Assembly (NCBI GenBank): GCA_025529335.1 | Contig: JAMYHX010000057.1 | Coordinates: 1-64,000, forward strand | Direction of reading: 5' to 3' | DNA: 64,000 bases | DNA from: Rhizopus sp. PT2906 | Lineage: Eukaryota; Mucoromycota; Mucoromycetes; Mucorales; Rhizopodaceae | Part shown: piece after piece, positions 31,608 through 43,225 of the stretch | Position numbering within the stretch: position 1 is the stretch's first letter | How the letters are laid out: every line of letters begins with the position of its first letter | Made by a program: the position numbers and the translations under genes | The notes under the pieces: model-generated | Told to the model about the DNA's origin: nothing | The model's input: only the letters and a program-made list of their open reading frames with translations | Database searches by the model: none

Positions 31608-33135
31608 ATGACGTCGAGTTTTGTTGTATTCTCTGGTGGATCTGCCTGCAATCACATTTTGAAAGCATTTCATAACAATGCTAGTGATGACCAAGTAAGC
31701 TACATACTTGGTATCAGTGATAATGGAGGATCAACGGTAATAGTCTTTATTTGATTTAAATAGCCGATGACTCATCCAATTTACGTAGAGTGAAATCCTT
31801 AGAGTCTTGGGAGGCCCCAGTGTGGGCGATTTAAGATCAAGACTGTTGAAATTAATTGATATATTTCATAATAACCAAGATCAAGAAATGATTGCTATAA
31901 AAAACTTGCTAAGCTACCGTTTACCTATGAATGGAAAAGATGAATGGTCGTTGATCACGGAAGGCAGACACAAGTAAAAGAAACCTTGTGTTGAATCCAA
32001 AAAAATAGGAGCTCATGCTTAAATTTTCTATAGAATTTGGAACAACATTTCTGTAGAAAAAAAGGAAGCCATTCGAGGATTCTTAACCTTATTTGATTTT
32101 GAAATCCTAAAAAGAGCACATAAACGATTCAACTTTTGCAATGGAAGTATAGGAAATTTTCTCCTTAGTGGGGCAAGGATATTCACTGGATCATTAGAAG
32201 CTGCTATCTTTTTGTTTGCATCCATCATTGGCGTACCAAATAACCTTGTTATACCAGTCATCAATACCAATCAAACAGCGACTATTGCAGCCAACTTGGT
32301 CAACGGACAGACATTGATCGGCCAATGTGAGATATCACACCCACCTTTGACCACAAACAATGCAACAATTAAGAGAAAGATGAACCCTATCGATATCTTT
32401 ACTTCACTAGAACAAGAATCTTTTATCATACATCAACATGAAAAAGATGAAAGCTTAAACCTATTCTTTTCAAAACAAGTCAATGAAAAACTAGATTCAC
32501 CGATTCAAAGGATATATTACATCAATGAATATGGACAAGAGATCTTTCCAGTGCCTAACTCAAAGGTCATAAGTCAGTTATCAAACAAGGAAACACTCAT
32601 CTATTCTATTGGGTCACTCTATACCTCATTAATACCATCGTTGGTACTAAGAAATATTGGAAACGCAATTGCACAATCACAAAGCCTAAAGTATAAAATA
32701 GTCTTACTCAATGGCTCCAACGATCGTGAAACATGTGATTACACTGCACTAGACTTTATTTATGCTATCACAAATGCGCTTAATGAAAGTCAGCGCATTG
32801 ATGCTCGTCGTGCATTTTATGATCATCCAGAGCATTACAACAGCAGCAACAACAGCAGCAATAACAATAGCACTGACGCAAGTACTGTCAGCAGTATATG
32901 CACACCGCCCTCTTCTTACCCACCTTTCCCTGATCATCTATTCTATCCAAGTTCGATTTCGACCTTTATTACCCATATGATCTATCTGGATAATACGACC
33001 ATACATGTTGATGTAGAGGCTATTGAAAGATTAGGTATTCGATGCATCCCTATTAAAGGCTCTCTGTCAGATACTGGTGAGCCAATCTACCTTGAATCTA
33101 CCCTATCCGAAACTATTCATCAACTTGTCATGTAA
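31608..33135 (+). CDS. CofD/YvcK-family (UPF0052) protein
   Basis: Three exons (31608-31736, 31789-31973, 32034-33135) join in phase to 471 residues. The N-terminus FVVFSGGSACNHILKAF and then ILGISDNGGSTSEILRVLGGP and VGDLRSRL are the nucleotide-binding signatures of the CofD/YvcK fold, and FNFCNGSIGNFLLSGAR matches the GNxxLxGA block. CofD proper transfers phospholactate in coenzyme F420 synthesis, which fungi are not known to do, while bacterial YvcK influences carbon metabolism and wall growth. The fungal role is unknown. An Asn/Ser tract (about 405-420) interrupts the C-terminal part. A GTAAGC inside the first exon was rejected as a donor because it lies within the conserved SDNGGS-adjacent strand. 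Confidence 0.85.
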
Positions 33136-34200
33136 ATATTTTCCTTCATTTCATTTACACAAAATTATATTCCCTCATAATAAATCACACGCAAAACCTG
33201 GCATTTCTTTTCTTTAAGGTTTGTTATGATATCATTCCCTATCTGTAAACAAAATGAACTTTAAATAGTAAGTAAGAAAGGGGTAAACAGCTCTCTCCTT
33301 CATAGAGTTCTCTCTCTCTCCTGACTTTATAAGTGCTAATATACTTAACAACAAAGTGGATCAAAGATTAAACATCTCGTTTTCTATCTAGAATCAAATG
33401 GTGAATGTATCTTGTGTTTACACAATATACATTGACTTTCTTCTTGTATCATATCATCATATCAGCGAATGATCTTGACGGAGCCACAAAAACGCCTTGT
33501 AAAAGGTCAGTATAGGCTCTGTACACTGAAATTTAAGTTGTCGGCATTATTTCATGGTACTTTAGGTACAACTCGTAAGCTGTTAGTAACTACTCTATAA
33601 CAAGCAGTTTATTTGCAAAATTAATTATTATAATCATGACTGTCTCCCTGATGTTTGTCTCGATAGCGTAGTACTTCATTTTGCAAAAGAAGGATTAAAG
33701 AACCGGATATGGCAATAATACTCCATCAGAGACAATTGTGCCCTGAGAAAATAGTTTAATAGTTAACAATCATCGCACGTATGTGTCTGACCAAATCAAA
33801 TTTAGATCAAAGTATGACTGAGTCAGAGCGTACAGCAAATTCAAAACGGCCGCCTTGGAGCAATTCAAATAACTTTTCTCACTAGTTTAGCGTTGCCCAA
33901 TGTCAGTAGATAATAAAAGATGGCTTAAAGGAGAATAGAACTGAAATTATTGGATGCATTTAAAAATTCAAGACTGTACAAGTACTCATAAACCAATTGG
34001 CCATGTATTGTCCTTTCTTCTTTTATCTCTTTGATGGTAGGTTTATGTAAATCTCCCACCGCTGCCCATATGTCAAACATGTTAATGTATATGGCCTTAT
34101 ACCCGGAAAATTGCAAAGACATACTCCCTTTTTAAGCCAAGCTTCTGTATGGCCTAATGTAACATGAATAGGTCCATTGACCACTAGTTTTATTAAAGCA
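33136..34200. other. Intergenic region
   Basis: About 1.06 kb between the convergent CofD-like and P450 genes. Minus-strand frames at 33925-34122 and 34023-34319 overlap the P450 3' flank but do not continue it. No gene is supported. Confidence 0.4.
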
Positions 34201-36036
34201 TTATTTTCTTTGCACAAAACGAGTTTTAAATGGTAAAGGAACAACGGCTCCATCCCTCTCAACCCATTTGTCGAGTTCTGGGTAGACCTTTTCTCCCGAC
34301 TTTGTAAATGCAGGCTCAATGGTGCACTTGGCTAATAAATGGGTACAGAAGTTAAATATTTCGTTTTCAGCCTAACACAAAAACGGTCAGCGTACTTCAT
34401 GTATGCATCATTAGCCTTTTACTTACCAGGTAAATACCAGGGCAAATACGTCTTCCCCATCCAAATGTAAATACTTCCCTGGTCTGAGTACTGCCGTTAC
34501 TTGATGCATACATTGATCGCTTGTCATCCAGGAACCGCTCGGGCTTGAACTTTTCAGGCTCATGGTAGAGCTTAGGGTCCATATTCATTGAAAGACTGTT
34601 TGCAAGCAAGATGGTACCCTTTGGAATGATGTAATCCTTGTAAACAACTAAATAAAATATCAGAGTTATACTTTAAAATATCAATAACGCTTATTCTCCA
34701 TACCATCTTCGTTGATTTTGTGAGAAACACCAAAAAAGGTCACAGGACGATATCGAACTATTTCTTTGATAACAGCCATGCAGTTAGGAAGCGCTTCTCG
34801 TTCAGAGAATTTGGGTGCTCGACCATGTGTTTCAATAAATAAATCAACTTCTTCCGCTATCTTCTTTTGCCACTCAGGATGATTACAAAGGACAGCAACA
34901 AGCCAAGCTATAGTTAGAGAGGAAGTGTCAATGCCAGCAATCATCAGTTCATCTAAACAATTGAACGTGTGATTAAGTAAATGTTTTAATTAAACACAAA
35001 GGAAGGGGACTTACTGGCAAGAACAGTAATACTTTTTTCATCCAGGTTCAGTGATTCTTTGATCTTGTCCAGCTTTTTTATAAAACAATCTTGTTCACTT
35101 TCACGAGCGCGTTCAATAAGCATTCCACAAAGCGGACGAACAGTTTGATCCACAAAACGCCTCATCTTTTGTTTGCTTCCAGAAAAAAAATCCACAAATG
35201 AAAAGAAAGGAAAATAGGCGCCAATATCAGATGTGAGATTTGTATGCATGGTACATCCCTCTAGATTATCAATTAGCCTCTTGTACAGTGGATCATCTGT
35301 ACTGGTGACTCCCGATATACCAAATAAGGTGGATAACATAATGTTCATGGCCAGAAGGCGTGTATAATCTAGAGGGTTGATCTCACTTTCTGAGGAATTT
35401 TTGATCATCAGTTTGACAACGAATTCACTTTCTTTCTGGAGCGTGTCACTAAGACTCTCAACAGATTTTGGCGAAAGGATATTCAGAATGGCCGTTCTTG
35501 CGTTTTTCCAGGATTTACCATAGTCAGCAAAAACGATACCTCTGTTTATACTGTATGAATGTCAAGTTGATTTACTCAGTTTTGCCTTTTTACCTTCCTC
35601 CCTCCCCATGAACATCGGTACCAAAAGTATAGAAGGGTCTACCGGAAGTGACTCTTCCTTTGGCCACGAATATTTCATTGGCTGCCTCTACATCTCCAAT
35701 CGACACCCAATCTTGTGCTCCTATCTTGATATGATAAATTGGCCCTAGCTCTTGATGCCATTCTGCCATCTTGTATCCAGGATTAGGAGCAAGATACGGA
35801 AAGTGACCTAGTTTAATATTAATCATCACGATTTCTCTTTATAAAGAGTACTTATTACCAAGATAAAAGTATTGTCCTTTTGGTGTAGGTATATCCTTTG
35901 ATCCTCCTGTCTTGTACTCTTTTGTTTTCTGAATGACTCTCTTTAGGTACCATAGGGTAGCTACACTAGCAACAGCAGTGCCTAGGATCGAAGCTGATTT
36001 CTGGTCAACTCTTTTGATGAGTGCTTCGTAGTCCAT
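34201..36036 (-). CDS. Cytochrome P450 monooxygenase
   Basis: Six exons (35859-36036, 35594-35807, 35015-35541, 34704-34952, 34427-34647, 34201-34371) join in phase to 519 residues. An N-terminal hydrophobic segment (ILGTAVASVATLWYL) would anchor it in the ER. The I-helix AGIDTSS (about 312-318), the K-helix ExxR (KEIVRYRP) and the PERF element are present, and the haem loop is FGWGRRICPG with Cys458 as the axial ligand. The Gly-Trp-Gly-Arg-Arg haem loop and overall spacing are of the multi-member Mucorales CYP families (CYP509-type by my recollection; not verified). Substrate unknown. An in-frame ATG at 36099 would add 21 residues. It is not part of an evident cluster. Confidence 0.92.
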
Positions 36037-37101
36037 AATCAATATAATGATCACAACACTTGAAAAAGAAGTCGTGTGAGAGCGATTATTTATATCCATC
36101 TCTATTTTATGCTAATTGCTTTTTTACACAAACATTTATTCATGCATACAACCATTTGTGTGCTCTGGATAATCACTGGCCGAATAGAGTAATCCATTTC
36201 ACCGATTTTTTAACAAATCAGCTGCATTCTTTACTTTCTCCGGCCGTCATACAAACACAAGAAAGGGTACTGTATAAGCTTCTTCAAGGATTTTTGTGGG
36301 GAAAAAGGAAAAAAAAAAAAAAAAAAAAAAAAAAAAACAAACAGAATTGATGACATGTAGTACATTATCTTCTCCAAGTAATTGTAGGATTATGCTGGTA
36401 AGCTCTACATAAAAGAGGCGCTTGTGATAATAATAGATTTTCAAAATCGGCCCGAAGAATACCGGAACGTAGAGCCACGGATGAAGTGTTGTGTTTGATT
36501 TTGTATACTTGGTAACTGTATGTGAGTCATCAATAATAACTGTATAAATCAATACCAAAAAAAGGAGTACTTACGCGGTATATCACATTTGGTAATAATG
36601 TAATACAAAAGTACGACAGAAGTCAGAGAGCAAGGATATATGTGTAGCTCATCCATTGAGAGTTTGGGCCATGGTCTAACACTTGAACTGATAGGTAGCT
36701 ATGTGTTGTCGAAAAGCAATGTGGCAGTGGGATGCCAGTGACAGACAAAAAATACGATCCTACAAGGCAACAGGGTAAGGTAAAGTGTTGGGATGACAGT
36801 ATAGTCTAACTAGTTGGATGATGTGTTAGCCGCCACATTTTTCCTTTGGTGCGACTATTTGAACTTTTTATTGTGATATTGTCGTAATCCTCACTAATTA
36901 ACCAACAAGACGATTATGTATTTTACCCTTCATTGTGTTTGTTCGATGGTCTATGGTAATTATGTCAAATACGGATAATGTAGTATACTTGCTTTATCAA
37001 ATTGGTAAACGACTTGTTCTGGTCGGTCAATGACTTTATTTAATACAGCAAACAATTTCAAAGGTTTTGTTATCTACTTTTTATTTTATTCTATAATACA
37101 A
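36037..37101. other. Intergenic region
   Basis: Contains the P450 promoter, a 30-nt A run (about 36309-36338), and the 3' flank of LYS12. Open frames here are low-complexity or antisense and not supported. Confidence 0.4.
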
Positions 37102-38525
37102 TTAGGCAAGGTTTTTCAAAACAGCTTCAGTCACATCGTTAGTAGAGCTTTTTCCACCCAAGTCAGGAGTAAGCACAGATCCATCTGCCAAAACAGCATC
37201 GACAGCATCATAGATCTTGAGTGCTTGTGTAGTGTGGCCCATGTGCTCAAGAAGCATACCAGCAGATCGAATGGCAGCAATAGGGTTAGCAATACCCTTT
37301 CCAGCAATATCAGGAGCAGATCCGTGCACAGGTTCACCCATGACAAAACTATCACCGACATTGGCCGAAGGGACGACACCAAGAGAGCCTACTAATGCAG
37401 CAGCACCGTCAGAAAGGATATCACCATACAAGTTGGGAGCTACAACGACATCAAATGCCTCAGGTTCACGGAACATACGGTAGACCATAGAGTCTACAAG
37501 CTGTTCCTCCATTTCAACATTATCGTATTCCTTATTGGCGGTCTTTACACCACGAACCACCTCACGCCATAAGCCATCAGTGATACTTAGCACATTGGAT
37601 TTGTGTACAATTGTCACACGGGGGTTTTTCTAACACACACACCTTTAGAAATGTATCTAAAAATAATTGAAGTCACTTACCTTCCAGAAACGCTTTTCGA
37701 TAGGGATTTGTTCACGAAGTTGTTGACGAGTTAAGGCCATGTTGAATGCCATCTTACCAGCGCGTTGTGAGGCAAATTCAGTAATTTTACGATCAGCATA
37801 AGCCACTCTTAAACCTGTCTTGGGATCCACTTCCTCACGTTCAGACTTGATATACTAAAAAAAAGAAAAAGATTCAGTCTTGATCAATCGATATCTATAC
37901 ACAGTATGACACTTACCAAGCATTCTGTGTTTTCACGAATGATAAGCATATCTAGCAGTTTTTGGTTAGGGAAAGCAGGTGAGTTGACAGACTTGACAGG
38001 TCGAACATTAGCATATAAATCTAGATGCTTGCGAAGTGCAACAATAGGTGAAGAGTAGCCAGCTACTTTGTGAGAGGGAGAGCTGTTTTTTGTTTTAATA
38101 TACTTTTTCTATACAAGTGTACATGTCTGATTACCTAACAGCGCCAAAGAGAGCACCCTGGCATTCATTCTTGAGTACTTCGATAGTCTCTTGTGGGAGG
38201 GATGTGCCTGTCTTTTGGAAAAGCTCAAACCCAGCGTCAAGGTCCACAAACTCAAATTTAGGCCCAGAGTTTAAGGATTCGAGCACTCGACGAGCAGCCT
38301 ATGATAAAAGGATCTGAGCAAAAGAAAATACAGTGGTTAAACGAGTCTAACAACTTACAGGAATAACTACACAATTGATGAAAAATAAGGAGATAAGTTT
38401 TCCTTCTCCTTATATTTATTTGACTCCTTACCTTCTCTACCAATACCGTCAGCAGGAATTAAGCCAATTCTTAGTGTTGACTGAGCAGAAGTAGCAAATT
38501 GACGACGAAGGATGTTTGTAGCCAT
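37102..38525 (-). CDS. LYS12: Homoisocitrate dehydrogenase (lysine biosynthesis)
   Basis: This enzyme oxidatively decarboxylates homoisocitrate to 2-oxoadipate in the fungal alpha-aminoadipate lysine pathway, in mitochondria. Six exons (38432-38525, 38359-38366, 38135-38298, 37917-38082, 37681-37854, 37102-37629) join in phase to 377 residues. The N-terminus MATNILRRQFATSAQS is a plausible mitochondrial presequence. Family blocks include IGLIPADGIGREVIPAARRV, LYANVRPVKS, RENTECLYIKSE, YADRKITEFASQRAG, and APNLYGDILSDGAAALVGSL with GSAPDIAGKGIANPIA. The REPEAFDVVV and VGDSFVMGEPVHGSAP context favours Lys12 over isopropylmalate or isocitrate dehydrogenase. The second exon is just 8 nt, yet it supplies the VIP of the conserved GREVIP. 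Confidence 0.92.
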
Positions 38526-38849
38526 ATTGAATGAATATATATATATATAAAAGACTAAAGAAAAAAAAAAGAAAGACAAGTAGCTACTTTTATACATGTT
38601 CTCTCTATGCAGTTTGAAAACCCCGTCACTGAGATGAGATGATCGCAACCAAATATAGTAATATTTATCTGATGAAAAAAAAAGAAGATATATGCACATA
38701 AAGTTGCTTTTATTATTATTATATATTATTGTTACTACTATAATTATGTAAAATAGTAGTAAATTTGTTATGCACTGTGTTGTATATATGTTTATATGAT
38801 TGTTGTTGTTGTTGTTGTTGTATGTGTGCTTCAACTCGTAGTTGTTTTT
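38526..38849. other. Intergenic region
   Basis: A 324-bp gap with TA, TAT and (TTG)n microsatellites (38537-38550, about 38711-38730, 38802-38820). It holds the LYS12 promoter and the 3' end of the G-gamma gene. Confidence 0.45.
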
Positions 38850-39135
38850 TTACATCATGGCACATCCACACCCATTAACTGGTTCAACAAAGGGATCTGG
38901 GTGTTTATTTCCCCAAATTGAAGGAATCATCAAGTCAGTGGTTGATTGACAAAAGTCAATTAAACTAAAATTTCAACTAGTTAATTCATGCTTAATATAA
39001 TGATGAAGAAAAGAGCCTTTACGATTTACTTGCTTCAGATACTGGAACTCTCGGAAGGTCAAGTTGTTGTTTTAATTGTACATTAAGTTCAAGAAGCTTT
39101 TTTAATTTTGCTTCTGATACTGAATGAGTGGTCAT
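38850..39135 (-). CDS. Heterotrimeric G-protein gamma subunit
   Basis: Exons 39023-39135 and 38850-38964 join in phase (split Ser) to 75 residues. The sequence follows fungal G-gamma closely: a helix KKLLELNVQLKQQLDLPRVP, then the invariant VSEASKSLIDFC, then TDLMIPSIWG and a prolyl-rich PDPFVEP. It ends CGCAMM, where CAMM is a CaaX box for prenylation with a preceding Cys for possible palmitoylation. It would pair with G-beta at the plasma membrane in nutrient or mating-type signalling. It lies only 48 bp downstream of the XPF stop on the same strand, so its promoter must overlap the XPF 3' end or lie in it. Each exon is too short to be found by simple ORF search. Confidence 0.9.
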
Positions 39136-39183
39136 TTTATTTCTTGTTTAAAAAGAGAAAAAGAAAGAGAAAGAAATAAAAAA

Positions 39184-42100
39184 TTAAAGGAGTTGTTGCT
39201 TTTTACGCAGAAAATTATATAGTTTTGACCCGCACTCTTCCCCAATAATCTTTGATATTTCTTTTTGATTCATGTTTGCTAGTTCTTCAAGGTTATTTAC
39301 CTTGCTGATGATCGCCTTATAATTCTTTGAATTGACACCGGGCATACTTCTTAGGATATCCTAATATAAACAAGTTTATATAAAAGACTAATATAAGTGT
39401 GCTTTTCTTACTTGAGGAGTCATATTGTACACCGTCTCTCCGTCTTCTCCTTCTTCTGCACCTATACTTGCTGCTTTCTCCATATTAGGTTCTTCTTGAT
39501 TGCTCTAAGTTTAAAAATTAGTATCGTCATCATTCATATGTCGTTTATACCTTTAAATCTTCAAATATCGTCGCTGTTTCATGCGGACTGGGCGACCAAA
39601 TGATCCTTAATTTGGGAAAGGCCAATGTCAGCACAACAAGTTTAGAAGATATATCTTGCAATCGAATGTTTTCACGAAGGTCAGATACGCCCTATTTAGA
39701 GTGAGCATAAAGCGAGTGATCAAAGACGAGGAATGTTTACTTGTAACGAAAATGACTTGTTTTCATCAAACTCAATCAATAAAACAGGTGTTTTGTAATA
39801 CATCGACATACTCTCACATTGTGTATACCTAATATAGTAGTCAGTCTTTTCATACTTTTATTTTCTCCCTTGTCTTCTTACAATCTTCCCGAGTTTAAGG
39901 ATTGAATAAGATCTGATATCGATTTACGTTCCACGCAGATATCAGGGCTTAGGACGAAATCACCCACTTGTAGTGTACATGGTTCAATCTTTATACCTCG
40001 TGCATAAAGTATGGGTGGTAACACATTTCGAAATTCACGCATATCTACAATAATCACCTTTGGCCCTGTCGCCACTTTGACCTGTCCACCAGCAATTCTG
40101 GTACTAGGACGAATCACTTCGATCTCTCTTTCTTTACGTTTTTCAGGTAATGGAATGGCCATCACCTTTAAGATAGATTGAGTATATCTGACCATTTAAA
40201 TATATATCACTTACTGATTTCTCATGAATCAGTTTTTCAAACGATTCCTTTTCTTTCTTGATCAAAGACAGATAATTCTGTTCTTCAACGGAGTTTTCAT
40301 AAAGCATAAAATAAACACGGACATCTATTGTCGGATGTTTGGCTCGATATACTTCAACCTGTCGAACAAAGGCTGGATTAGGATCAAACATGATGATGAA
40401 CCTTGGTTGGGTATCTTCTAGTATCTGTTCGTGAAGGTCATCATCATAGGACTGAATGGTAATGATTGAGTTTTTGGGTATCTCTTCAAAAGTTGGAAGA
40501 ATGTCATCGCTTGTATCGTCTATTCTAAAGTTCATCTGACTCGTTTCTCCTTCTTCTTCTTCAATCTCTTCCTTTTCTTCATCGTCATCCAGTCTAGAAA
40601 AAAAAAAGCAATTAGAGTCTGATAATAGACTGTTGTGATAATATTTACATGGAAGTCACCTGTATGACATCATTACTGAAGGTATCTGCCAAAGAAGTAC
40701 CCTCTCTTCCGGGACCAGTTGCCGCAGTAGATCCTCCTCTGACCCTTCTACGTTTATTAGGAGGTGGCCGTCCTCTGGTTATATTCGTAGATTGTGGTGT
40801 TGTATTCTGTCGAGTGGACGCAGCAACCTGCATCTGATGTATGGTTGATCTCCACTTGAAGAAGCGAAGAGCTAAACTCTTTAAAAAGGATGGAACTTGA
40901 TCATTCAAACGAGTAATGTATTCTTGCAGCTGACGGCATGTTCGTCTTTCGGATACCATGATTAATACAGCAGCTCCTTCACCATGGTTGAGTCCTAATG
41001 ACTCATGTTCTATTTCACGTAAAATTGAGTTTAGTAAATTCCACTTTGGCAGTTCCTCAAGTACGAGCTTTATATGTGACGGTAGCTCTGGATCTTCGGC
41101 TGAAGCAGGCGTTTCGTCATATTCAGGATCACCCTTTTTAAGATAGACTCGCTTTCTGGCTTCCTTTTTGAAGAAGGGATTATCATCAATAACAGAAAAA
41201 AGATAAAAAACACACAACTTACAGCTACAGCTCGATTACCAGCATCCGTAAATAGCCATTGAGATTGTCGTGTCTGTCTTATGTCATTGGGTGCGTTGGC
41301 AGCAATGACAGTTTCCATAAAACTATAGAATGTGACACAGTCATAAGCTGTCAAATATCCCAGTAACTGTCTCAGAATTTTCAAATCATCTACAAGTTGC
41401 TTTGATGCTGGTGATAATCTATGCCACATAGGGTCCAGTTGTCTTCTGACAATGACATCAAACGATTTAAAAAATGAATTTTCAATCGTAAACTCGCCTA
41501 CGTCTACATGAGGATTCGTTCTACGTAATTCGGCCAAGGTCGCTTCCATACACTCGACCAAACACTGCTGTATTGTGTCCATTGCTTCTGTCATTGGCTG
41601 TCTTAGCTCGATAACATTACCGTCTACTTTGGATAAGTTCTCAGAGACAGTCAATTGAAATCGAGGCCATAAATGCACTTTGCGTAAAAAGAGAGCCTTC
41701 ATCGTGTTTTGTAAAGGAGCGAACCCAGTAACAAATGATTCTGGTCTGTCCGAGAATGCCTTTATAAACCCTTGTTCATTTTCTTCTCGAAAGATGCGTA
41801 AAATGAGCTGGATCATGGAATCAGGCTTTACACTGCGTAGTATAAAGTAAAAATCTTATCACGCCCCTTATAACAAATAGCATTCTTACGTGTGTGCATT
41901 GCAGACAATAATGCCGCTTATTAAAGAAGTTGGGATTCTTTTCAATAGCATATCTACAGCTAGAATTCTCGATGTCACTGAAAATATACCACTTTGACGA
42001 TACATCAGGCCTCTAAATACATAGGATATATAATAAGATCATAAACAACACAGCAGAAAACCGTCTTACCTTTGCTCTGCACTTGTGTTATATTCAATAT

Positions 42101-42323
42101 GCTTAATCGTTTGCTCATATGGAACACCTTTTGCAACTAACTGCCTTTGAATCAACTCGTGTTCGTCTTGAGATATGTTTACCACCAATACAAAGTGGTT
42201 TCCTCCAGTGTAGATCTGAATGAGGTTGCATAGTATTTCAAATAAACCTAATCCCGGTGACATGATCAGTAAACCGTCTTCTGACACAATTTCTGTCAAG
42301 ATCTGTCTCTGAAATTCCAACAT
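39184..42323 (-). CDS. RAD1: XPF/Rad1 structure-specific DNA repair endonuclease
   Basis: XPF with Ercc1/Rad10 cuts the 5' side of lesions in nucleotide excision repair and processes crosslinks and recombination intermediates. Ten exons (42070-42323, 41890-42012, 41223-41832, 40649-41163, 40215-40593, 39882-40165, 39741-39828, 39551-39691, 39412-39504, 39184-39360) join in phase to 887 residues. The N-terminal inactive SF2 helicase-like part (MLEFQRQILTEIVSEDGLLI) is followed by an acidic/basic linker. The nuclease motif GD(F)..9..ERK..3..D is intact (GDF at about 695-697, ERK 706-708, Asp712). The C-terminal tandem helix-hairpin-helix is present (LRSMPGVNSKNY, LANMNQKEISKIIGEECGSKLYNF). Start at 42323 was chosen over 42374 because XPF begins with this ML(L)E(Y/F) segment. 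Confidence 0.94.
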
Positions 42324-43225
42324 TGTAAAAAGTATGCAAAATGAGACAGAAAAGAAAGAGTTTCGACTGCGCACGCGTTAAAATGATTCATTGATTAATG
42401 CTTCTTTAACGCTTCGTCCAATAAAACGTCACAGAGTACTTTGTCCAATGAAATGGCGGACTCAAGTAAATTACGCTTTAACCATGTCAATGGGAAGATC
42501 CTCTTGTATTTATTGTGTTCATAAACGATAATTCTCGAAAAACATAACGAATGACTAATTCATACGCTGTTATTATTCTAAAAAAGCACCTCTCACTAGT
42601 AAGTTTTACCACCTCCTCATTGACCTTCCTCTACGATGTTAATATTCTGAGCAATAGGATTATGTTGTATTAAAGAGTTGTACTTCAGTCCTTCAATAAA
42701 AAATAATTTTTTTATCACGTTTTGTAATTAGTAGAAAAATATTCATAATTACTCCTACGCGTCGATCAGCCTGGATTAAATAGTTTATGTAGTCATGTTA
42801 GTTAGTTAGAACGATGATTGAACTTAAAATGACTGCGTGGTTTAGATTAAATGGCTCATCCTCCAAACATACCAAGTAATAACGAGAATATGTAACATTT
42901 ACTTGTTTATATCATGCTTATCCTTTAAATTTAACCTTTTTTGTTGAATCATCCAATCTCTCTCTCTATCTTCTTTTTTCCACGCTTTACATCATCTTCA
43001 ATCAATAAAAGCTCTTCATGATGAGGGGACATCGCTCTCAATTTCAAGGGTATCTGTTTTGATATGCATCTACCATCTGTTACACCAAATGGCAATTCCC
43101 GGAAGCGTCTCAAAATGAATCTTTTTCCCGTCCTCACTAAAAGATCTATTTAAGAAGATCTTGACAGAACCATCTCTTTTTTTTTTTTTCATAATTCTCT
43201 CTTGTCTTATTTAACGCGTATTACC
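42324..43225. other. Intergenic region, promoter of THI5
   Basis: A 900-bp gap between divergent RAD1 and THI5. A 62-codon minus-strand frame at 42949-43137 has no recognisable content. I looked here for a TPP aptamer of the usual 5'-leader type and saw no CTGAGA plus GCG(A/T)AGGGA pair. A T run sits at about 43179-43190, shortly before the start. Confidence 0.5.

Noticed and set aside
31708..31716. GTAAGC-like donor inside CofD exon 1 (CAAGTAAGC)
   Set aside because: Splicing there would remove the conserved ILGISDNGGS strand; the frame is open across it.
36247..36558. 103-codon minus-strand frame
   Set aside because: Built on a 30-nt homopolymer giving a Phe run; low-complexity.
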